DNA from: JAWOFN01 sp046497505 [NCBI: bacterium]
GTDB taxonomy: Bacteria; Blakebacterota; Blakebacteria; Blakebacterales
Length of the DNA stretch: 11,041 bases
Direction of reading: 5' to 3'
NCBI GenBank assembly: GCA_046497505.1
Contig: JAWOFN010000111.1
Span: 1-11,041 of the forward strand
In this document: positions 5,927-11,041 of the stretch, one piece after another
Position numbering within the stretch: position 1 is the first letter of the stretch
Layout: the number at the start of each line of letters is the position of its first letter
The notes under the pieces: model-generated
What the model was told of the DNA's origin: nothing
What the model saw: only the letters and a program-made list of their open reading frames with translations
Databases searched by the model: none
Translations under genes and position numbers: made by a program

Positions 5927-6511
5927 ATGGGAGCCGTTTCCTTCAGCAGGGACGACTACGAGAGGGCCGCCGCCACCCTCCTCGAGGTGGCGGGTCTGGC
6001 GGTGGTGCAGGCGGTCAGGGAGGGCAAGGTCCCGCCTCCCGGCACCCTCCCCGTTGAACCTCCCCTCCAGCAGCCCAGCGGCGTCTTCGTGACCCTGCGG
6101 CGGAGGGGGCGCCTCCGGGGCTGCATCGGATACCCCCTCCCCCTCTACCCCATGGCCGAGGCGTGCTGGCGGGCCGCCCAGCAGGCGGCGCTGGAGGACC
6201 CCCGATTCCTCCCCGTGACGGAGGAGGAACTGGAGGGGCTGACGGTGGAGGTCTCGATCCTCACGCCGGGGAAGGAGTTCACCGAGCTCTCGGAGTGGCG
6301 GCCGGGCGTGGACGGGGTGATGCTCGAAGCGGAGGGCAGACGGGCTCTCTACCTGCCCGAGGTGGCTGCCGAGACGGGTTGGGAGGGGGAGCGGTTCCTC
6401 ACCGAACTGAGCCTCAAGGCGGGCCTGGACCCGGATGCGTGGAAACAGCCGGGGACCCGCCTGCTGAGGTTCCAGACCGTCACCTCCGAGGGGATCGTCT
6501 CCGAAGCATGA
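5927..6511 (+). CDS. AMMECR1-domain protein (AmmeMemoRadiSam system protein A-like)
   Basis: AMMECR1-domain proteins are widespread cytoplasmic proteins of unsettled biochemical function; in many bacteria the gene neighbours a Memo-like protein and a radical SAM enzyme (AmrS). This 194-residue protein spans a full domain of normal size. It includes the hallmark LRGCIGY (residues 63-69, Cys66), a following ACWRAAQQAALEDPRF helix ending in the conserved DPRF, and LTVEVSILTP. The ATG at 5927 starts the domain just before a predicted helix (SRDDYERAAATLLEVA). The same frame stays open upstream to 5504, but that part is antisense to the M24 gene and reads as low-complexity shadow. No ribosome binding site is visible, suggesting leaderless translation. 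The 3' end overlaps the convergent GWxTD gene by 32 bases. No Memo or AmrS gene is in the window; the radical SAM gene at 9810 does not resemble AmrS. Family membership is secure, function is not. Confidence 0.93.
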   Translation: MGAVSFSRDDYERAAATLLEVAGLAVVQAVREGKVPPPGTLPVEPPLQQPSGVFVTLRRRGRLRGCIGYPLPLYPMAEACWRAAQQAALEDPRFLPVTEEELEGLTVEVSILTPGKEFTELSEWRPGVDGVMLEAEGRRALYLPEVAAETGWEGERFLTELSLKAGLDPDAWKQPGTRLLRFQTVTSEGIVSEA

Positions 6512-8675
6512 GGCGGGTGGCGGCCACGGCCCGCTCCCCGGAGACCTTGTCCTCCACCAGGACCACCAGGAAGACGTTCCCCTGGTAGGTGCCCTCCAGC
6601 GCGCCCAGGTCGATGGCCAGACTCCGGCTCGCCCTGGCTTCGATGGAGGTCCGGTCCTGTTCCGATCCCAGGCGAATGATCCCCTGGCCCTCGGCGTCGG
6701 GGATGATGAAGAAGGTCTCGCTCCAGACGTGGTCCCCCACGTCCGATTCGCTCATCCCCTCCACCTCGAAGTAGAAGTAGAGGTCCTGACCGTAGAGGAA
6801 GGAGCGGCTCGGGGCGGGCAGGATCCGCAGGCCGTTCCGGATGAACTTGCCCTCCCCCTCGGCGGGTCGGATGTCGGTGGCCAGGGTGATGGGCGAGATC
6901 CGGAGTCCCTCCTCGGAGGGCCCTTCGCCGGCGGCGGACGACCGTACGTCCAGGAACTGGAGCAGGCCCCCGGCCAGTCCGGAGGAGGGATCCTGGGCCG
7001 AGACGTAGATCACATAGGGCCGGGCGGGCATCCCGAACCGGAAGACGTCCAGGAAGAAGCGGCCTTCCATCTCCCCCTCTCCTTCCACGACGTAGCCCTC
7101 CTGACGGCTGGCACCGTACACGGGACGCCCGCGATCGTCGGTCAGCAGCACGCTCACCCGCAGGTCGGTCCTCCGCTCTCCTCCTTCCCCTTCCCGGATC
7201 GTGACCTCCCCGGCCGGCAGGCCCACGCTGACCTGGAACTCCACGCTGTCCCCCTCCGCCGGGAAGGCCACGGCGTCCATGGTCATGGAGAGGTTCTCCG
7301 CTCCCAGGGGGATCGCCACCCGGTAGACCCCCGAGGGGGCCAGCACGCTCAGTTCCTCCCGGATGAGGTCCGCATCGATGGTGGAGGAGCGGTTCAGGGC
7401 CGATGAGACGGTCCTCGCCGCCTCCTCCATGCCCTCTTTCCTGTGGAACGCCTCTGCCATCGCGGTCTGGAGGAAGCTGCTGATATGGTCGTCCAGCACC
7501 GCGAACTGCACCCACCCCAGCATCGTGTCGCCGATCCCCATCACCTCGGGGGTGGACCAGAGGAAGTGGGCGACGCGTCCGTTCTCATCCAGGAAGGCCG
7601 GAGGCCCCAGGGTGAGGTAGACATCCCCCCGCCAGTCCCACCCGGTCAGGCGATCCGGATCGGGGAAGATACGGGCCAGGCGTTCCAGCAGCCCCTCGGG
7701 GTCGCGCCAGAGCAGGGGGTGGGGACCTCGGGCAGCCGCCCGCTCCAGTCGGAACTGCTCCTGTGCGAGGCCGTCGAGGTCCGCATCCAGCAGGGTCGCG
7801 GGATAGCTGTCCCCGGCCGCACGACGGAGAGCGTGTTCCTCGGTCCCCCCCGCCGCCATCAGGGCGGCCAGGCGCCTTGCCCCCTCGGTGCCCAGTCGAT
7901 AGGAGCTGCGGACCGACATGCGCTGGAAGACCTCGTCCTTCAGGCCGCCGACGTTGGCCAGACGTTCGGTGGGCACCTCCAGGAGCCTCTGTATGAGGTC
8001 GGGATGCTCGTACCAGGAGAGGTCGATGAGGGCCTGCCGTTTCCGGATCACCGAGGCGGTCGGGTCCTCCAGGAGTTCCCACACCCCCTCCAGATCCGGC
8101 GGACCGGGCGGCTCCTGCAGTCCGGGCTGGCGCTGCAGTTCTCCCTCGAGGGTGACGAGGGTGAAGTTCTCGGGCGACCCGTAGCGGAACCGCTGCCGCA
8201 GGAACCCGCCCTCCCAGGCGGGCGGCGTCCTCGCGATGCCCTCCTCGTTGGGACGGCCCCAGGTCACGAACTCCGGCCCCCGGGCGTCCCACAGCCCGTA
8301 GCGCAGGAAGATCCCCCACGGCTGGGGCCACTCGCCGAAGGGGATGTCGGGGAAACGTCCGGAGAGGTAGTCCGCCCGGTATCGGTAGACCTCCAGCAGT
8401 TCGTTCGCTTCGGTGGCGGGGAGGGGGTCCCGCTCCGCCCAGTAGGCGTCGAGCCATGCCCCCACGTCCTCCGCGTCCCGCATGGCGGCCCGGTGCCTCC
8501 CGGAGGCCAGGTAGGCCGTGAGCCGCACCTCGGAGAGCCTCTCCGAAGGGACCTTCGGGCGGGCGGCTTCGATCACCTCCGCCGGGGGGGGAGAGGCACA
8601 GCCGGAGAGGACCGCCGAGAGGATGAGGACGGTGAGGAGGCCGCGGGAGTCCGTTGTCGTCACGATGTCAGGCAT
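6480..8675 (-). CDS. Large lipoprotein with two divergent GWxTD-like modules
   Basis: GWxTD-domain proteins are exported proteins of unknown function found in several high-GC and FCB-related phyla. This 731-residue protein has a textbook lipoprotein signal (LLTVLILSAVLSGC, Cys26). Module 1 (about 70-145) has AYWAERDPLPATEANE, matching the family's F/YWxxRDPtPgTpeNE, then FLRYGLWDARGPEFVTWG; the GWxTD motif itself is absent. Module 2 (about 335-380) has RLTGWDWRGDVYLTLGPP, close to GWxTDRGxvYixyGpP but without the Asp. Between them (190-320) is a helical segment. Residues 410-640 look beta-rich, and a final beta-rich part ends near 725. The only start with the full signal is ATG 8675, and it has no Shine-Dalgarno sequence. 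A C8 run follows the lipidation Cys (8584-8591). It faces the AMMECR1 gene, overlapping it by 32 bases, and is divergent from the lipoprotein gene at 8929. I cannot assign a function; a role in surface assembly or scaffolding is a guess. Confidence 0.8.
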   Translation of the reverse strand: MPDIVTTTDSRGLLTVLILSAVLSGCASPPPAEVIEAARPKVPSERLSEVRLTAYLASGRHRAAMRDAEDVGAWLDAYWAERDPLPATEANELLEVYRYRADYLSGRFPDIPFGEWPQPWGIFLRYGLWDARGPEFVTWGRPNEEGIARTPPAWEGGFLRQRFRYGSPENFTLVTLEGELQRQPGLQEPPGPPDLEGVWELLEDPTASVIRKRQALIDLSWYEHPDLIQRLLEVPTERLANVGGLKDEVFQRMSVRSSYRLGTEGARRLAALMAAGGTEEHALRRAAGDSYPATLLDADLDGLAQEQFRLERAAARGPHPLLWRDPEGLLERLARIFPDPDRLTGWDWRGDVYLTLGPPAFLDENGRVAHFLWSTPEVMGIGDTMLGWVQFAVLDDHISSFLQTAMAEAFHRKEGMEEAARTVSSALNRSSTIDADLIREELSVLAPSGVYRVAIPLGAENLSMTMDAVAFPAEGDSVEFQVSVGLPAGEVTIREGEGGERRTDLRVSVLLTDDRGRPVYGASRQEGYVVEGEGEMEGRFFLDVFRFGMPARPYVIYVSAQDPSSGLAGGLLQFLDVRSSAAGEGPSEEGLRISPITLATDIRPAEGEGKFIRNGLRILPAPSRSFLYGQDLYFYFEVEGMSESDVGDHVWSETFFIIPDAEGQGIIRLGSEQDRTSIEARASRSLAIDLGALEGTYQGNVFLVVLVEDKVSGERAVAATRLMLRRRSPRR

Positions 8676-8683
8676 GGGGTCCC

Positions 8684-8712
8684 ATGTTCGGGGTTCTGCG
8701 GGTGCCGGTCAA
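8684..8712 (-). promoter_or_regulatory. Candidate promoter of the GWxTD lipoprotein gene
   Basis: TTGACC (8712-8707; five of six -35 positions) and GAACAT (8689-8684; three of six -10 positions) are separated by 17 bases. The predicted transcript would start about two bases before the ATG at 8675. This fits the absence of a Shine-Dalgarno sequence. The -10 match is weak. Confidence 0.3.
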
Positions 8713-8762
8713 GAGGGTGAGGAGGCGGGGCTGGCCCTCCCCGGGAAAGGGTCCTATCCTCC

Positions 8763-8793
8763 TTGCGGGCATGAGACCCGCTCGCTGTATGAT
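8763..8793 (+). promoter_or_regulatory. Possible promoter of the Met-rich lipoprotein gene
   Basis: TATGAT (8788-8793) matches five of six -10 positions. The best -35 is TTGCGG (8763-8768) with a long 19-base spacer. The small inverted repeat at 8765-8781 overlaps this interval. The leader would be about 130 bases. The spacing makes this tentative. Confidence 0.25.
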
Positions 8794-8928
8794 GGCGATC
8801 CTCAGCCGGGCATGATACCGAAAGCGGGCTCGACGGGAATCGTACAGGATCGTGTCGTCCGTGCTCTTTCATTCAGACGATGCACGGAGCGGGACGTTGC
8901 AGCAGAACCTTCAATGGGAGGAACCTGG

Positions 8929-9783
8929 ATGATGAAGGACATGCGCGCGATGGGCGCACGGATTGCCCTGTCCGCCTCGCTGGCTCTGGCGGGCGGCTGC
9001 GCGGCGGGTACCGCGGGAGTGACCCCGAACGTGTGGGAATCGGGCCGGACCATCGAGTACGCGACCACCTCGGGTCAGACCATGACCATGGAGATCCCGG
9101 GTATGGGGGCCATGACCACCGGGATCAGCCAGACCGTCGAGCTGACGCTGGCCGCGGCCTCCGCGCCGCGGGAGTTCCAGATGAAGGTGAGGACGGTCGA
9201 GGTGAGGATGGACGTGCCGGACCCCTCCATGGACACGGGCGAGATGGACCAGTACAAGGCGCTGGAGGGACTGGAAGCGACCTTCACGGTGGCCGAGGAC
9301 GGTCTCGTCGCCACCGCCAGCGGGCTCGATGAGAACCGGGGCGTCCAGGCGATGGGCGGTGTGGAAGGCTTCAAGGAGCAGATGCTCCAGAGCTTCTTCC
9401 TGCCCCTTCCCGAGAGCGGTGAGATCTCCCAGGGGGTCCGCTGGACCCGTGAGAGCAGGATACCGGTGGTCCAGAGCGGCATGGAGATGGAGATCTCCTC
9501 CGCCACCGAGTACCTCGTGGAGGAGCAGACCGAGTACGGCGGCTTCCCGGTCTGGAAGATCGCGGTGAACAGCGAGGACCAGATGGCGGGCGGCGGGGAC
9601 CAGATGGGCATGCCCATGGACATGGCGGCGGCGGGCAGGACCGAGGGCACCCTCTACGTGGAGCTGGGGACCAACGCCCTGGTCTACGCCGAGTCCACGG
9701 CGTTCCTGTCCGGCGACATCACCGCCCCGGGGATGAGCATCGACATCGACATCAACGTCACGAGCAGCGTGGAGCGCAGGTAG
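8929..9783 (+). CDS. Methionine-rich lipoprotein of unknown function
   Basis: I do not recognise the family. The 284-residue protein begins with a short basic region and hydrophobic core ending LALAGGC, a usable lipobox with Cys24. It should be anchored at the membrane facing outward. The mature part lacks further membrane helices and alternates hydrophobic and polar residues (for example TVELTLAAAS, MKVRTVEVRMDV, IDIDINVTSSVE), suggesting a beta-rich fold. Methionines cluster at 52-62 (MTMEIPGMGAM) and 219-232 (QMGMPMDM), an arrangement sometimes seen in copper-binding proteins; that link is speculative. GGGAGG (8916-8921) is 7 bases before ATG 8929, which decides the start over the in-frame ATG at 8914. 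A second ATG at 8932 is equally in frame. The radical SAM gene follows after 26 bases and may be co-transcribed. It could belong to one of the broad uncharacterised lipoprotein families. Confidence 0.8.
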   Translation: MMKDMRAMGARIALSASLALAGGCAAGTAGVTPNVWESGRTIEYATTSGQTMTMEIPGMGAMTTGISQTVELTLAAASAPREFQMKVRTVEVRMDVPDPSMDTGEMDQYKALEGLEATFTVAEDGLVATASGLDENRGVQAMGGVEGFKEQMLQSFFLPLPESGEISQGVRWTRESRIPVVQSGMEMEISSATEYLVEEQTEYGGFPVWKIAVNSEDQMAGGGDQMGMPMDMAAAGRTEGTLYVELGTNALVYAESTAFLSGDITAPGMSIDIDINVTSSVERR

Positions 9784-9809
9784 GCGGCCGACGCCCGGCT
9801 GGGGGTCCC

Positions 9810-11041
9810 ATGGGATACTGGGTAGGGAAGGACACCATCGAGGGGGTCCAGCCCACCCTCCGGCTCTCCCGCGGTTCGGTGGTGGTGGGGATCGACCCCG
9901 ACCTGGTCGTGGCGGCCGACCTGGAGGGACGGCCCTGGAGGCTGGTGGACGGGGACACGACCTACCGGTGGAGCCTGAACGGCGGCGTGCTCGCCGTCCG
10001 CAGGGGTCCGGACGGGGGGCGGGAGCGCAGGCGGCTGGACATGGCGGAGGCGGTCCGGGTCTGGGAGCAGACCCGCGACCGCCTCACTCCGCTCCTGGAG
10101 GCCCCCCTCCTCCGGAGCGGGGACGGGGGAGGGGAGAGGCTCTCCGACCGCTTCGTCTACGCCGCTTCTCCTGCCGAGGACCCGGAGCGGGCCCCCGAAG
10201 AGAGCGAGCAGCGGCTGGCGGGTGCGCTCGGACGGCTCGCCGCTGTGGACGCCGAACGCCTCCGGGAGGACGCCTCCCGCTTCTCCGAGGTGTACAGCCC
10301 CGTGGGTATCCTCCCTCCCGACCAGTACATGGCCCTGGTCCTCCAGATCACCCGGGGCTGTTCCTTCAACACATGCACCTTCTGCACCTTCTACCGGGAC
10401 TTCCCCTTCCGTATCAAGGAGCGGGAGGAACTGGTGCGACACATGGATGAGGTGGAGGACTTCCTCGGTCGGGGGATCGAGCTCAGGAGGAGCATCTTCC
10501 TGGGGGACGCCAACGCGCTCGTGGTACCCATGGACACCCTGCGGCCGCTGGTCGCGGAGGTGGCCCGGCGCTACGGGGACCACCCCGCCTCCGAAGGGGG
10601 GCTCCACGCCTTCCTGGACGGCTTCAGCGGGGCGAAGAAGGAGGCGGAGGACTTCCGGGAGCTGAAGGAGCTGGGGCTCAGCAGGGTGAGCGTGGGGATG
10701 GAGTCGGGACACGACCCCCTGCTGGAGTGGCTGCGCAAGCCCGGGAGCTCGAAGGACGTGGAGGTCTCGGTCCGGGCCATGAAGGAGGCCGGCCTGGAGG
10801 TCACCATGATCGCCCTGCTGGGTGCGGGAGGGAGCCGCTATGACGAGGGACACGTCCGCGATACCGTCTCCCTGCTCTCCTCCCTCCCCCTGGACCGGCG
10901 GGACATCGTCTACTTCAGCGAGTTCGTGGATCAGCCGGACGCCCCCTACGGGGTGATCGCCGCGGAGGAGGGGGTCGCGCCCCTGGACGGCGTGGGGATG
11001 GCCCGCCAGCGGGAGCGGGTCGCGGGGGCCCTGAGACCGCT
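9810..11041 (+). CDS. Radical SAM protein with CX4CX2C cluster motif, partial (runs off the right edge)
   Basis: Radical SAM enzymes bind a 4Fe-4S cluster and cleave S-adenosylmethionine to start radical chemistry; the substrate here is unknown. 410 codons are present and the frame is open at the edge. Residues 1 to about 170 form an N-terminal extension with no domain I recognise, beta-rich at first (SRGSVVVGIDPDLVVAADLE). After VGILPPDQYMALVLQITRG comes CSFNTCTFC with Cys184, Cys189 and Cys192. This is CX4CX2C rather than the common CX3CX2C, a variant found in some COG1032-like enzymes. SIFLGDANALV (about 230-240) and RVSVGMESGHDPLLEWLRKP (about 293-312) match core strands with the GxESG motif. 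It is unlike AmrS of the AMMECR1 system. ATG 9810 has only a weak G-rich sequence before it. Its closeness to the lipoprotein gene suggests a shared transcript. Confidence 0.9.
   Translation, partial: MGYWVGKDTIEGVQPTLRLSRGSVVVGIDPDLVVAADLEGRPWRLVDGDTTYRWSLNGGVLAVRRGPDGGRERRRLDMAEAVRVWEQTRDRLTPLLEAPLLRSGDGGGERLSDRFVYAASPAEDPERAPEESEQRLAGALGRLAAVDAERLREDASRFSEVYSPVGILPPDQYMALVLQITRGCSFNTCTFCTFYRDFPFRIKEREELVRHMDEVEDFLGRGIELRRSIFLGDANALVVPMDTLRPLVAEVARRYGDHPASEGGLHAFLDGFSGAKKEAEDFRELKELGLSRVSVGMESGHDPLLEWLRKPGSSKDVEVSVRAMKEAGLEVTMIALLGAGGSRYDEGHVRDTVSLLSSLPLDRRDIVYFSEFVDQPDAPYGVIAAEEGVAPLDGVGMARQRERVAGALRP

Larger units (their letters stand above)
8676..8928. other. Divergent intergenic region between the GWxTD and Met-rich lipoprotein genes
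   Basis: This 253-base stretch has no convincing gene. It holds promoter candidates for both flanking genes. It also has a short inverted repeat, GCGGG (8765-8769) and CCCGC (8777-8781) with a 7-base loop. The plus-strand frame that crosses it into the lipoprotein gene has no signal peptide at its start. The part near 8780-8900 is visibly less GC-rich than its surroundings, as expected for a regulatory region. Confidence 0.5.

Noticed and set aside
298-8591. G8/C8 runs in mobA (298-305), FKBP (1003-1010) and GWxTD (8584-8591) as phase-variation switches
   Set aside because: Several runs of eight are expected by chance in 11 kb at this composition, and all three frames are intact. They are also prone to sequencing error.
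8518-8928. Longer start for the Met-rich lipoprotein
   Set aside because: The upstream part overlaps the GWxTD gene antisense and would bury the lipoprotein signal; ATG 8929 has a well-spaced Shine-Dalgarno.
9684-10853. Minus-strand frame of 389 codons opposite the radical SAM gene
   Set aside because: Shadow frame with no motif; the plus strand carries the radical SAM cysteines.
9810-11041. Radical SAM gene as the AmrS partner of AMMECR1
   Set aside because: It has a CX4CX2C motif, a long N-terminal extension and COG1032-like core motifs, and lies 3.3 kb away beyond an opposing gene.

Overview
The window is very GC-rich bacterial chromosome with tightly packed genes and no rRNA, tRNA, CRISPR array, insertion sequence or phage gene that I can see. 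Several proteins carry Gram-negative style export signals: three lipoprotein signal peptides and one further signal peptide. A GWxTD-type lipoprotein sits next to FKBP, M16-like, M24 and POT family proteins. From general knowledge of where GWxTD proteins occur, this suggests a high-GC member of the Gemmatimonadota, Acidobacteriota or FCB-like phyla. That placement is an inference; no marker gene here fixes the taxonomy.

Layout. (1) Positions 1-398, minus strand: the N-terminal two thirds of MobA (molybdenum cofactor guanylyltransferase), running off the left edge. Just upstream, 391-672, lies a short piece that looks like the C-terminal part of a NarK nitrate/nitrite transporter, broken at both ends. 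(2) 791-3251, plus strand: a probable two-gene operon of a lipoprotein with two FKBP domains and a secreted M16-family protein whose zinc site is gone. (3) 3265-3290: a GC palindrome in the 40-base gap between convergent genes, a possible shared terminator. (4) 3292-5813, minus strand: a tight operon of an M24 Xaa-Pro peptidase followed by a POT-family proton/peptide symporter. (5) 5814-5926: a divergent promoter region with a perfect 7-bp dyad over the probable M24 promoter. (6) 5927-6511, plus strand: an AMMECR1-domain protein. (7) 6480-8675, minus strand: a large lipoprotein with GWxTD-like modules whose 3' end overlaps the AMMECR1 gene by 32 bases. (8) 8676-8928: a 253-base divergent intergenic region. 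(9) 8929-9783, plus strand: a methionine-rich lipoprotein of unknown function. (10) 9810 to the right edge, plus strand: a radical SAM protein with a CX4CX2C cluster motif and a long N-terminal extension.

How they fit together. The clearest functional unit is peptide use: the POT transporter would import short peptides and the M24 enzyme would cleave proline-containing ones. The FKBP/M16-like pair looks like an envelope protein-folding or scaffolding unit rather than a protease. The MobA/NarK-like end is consistent with a lost or rearranged nitrate-respiration locus. The AMMECR1 protein has no Memo or AmrS partner in the window. Two genes (AMMECR1 and GWxTD) have no ribosome binding site and have promoter-like hexamers placed so that the transcript would begin at or within two bases of the start codon, which suggests leaderless translation. 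I do not see a clearly new defence or mobile system. The most unusual items are the inactive M16 protein paired with a tandem FKBP, the divergent double GWxTD lipoprotein, and the lipoprotein/radical SAM pair.
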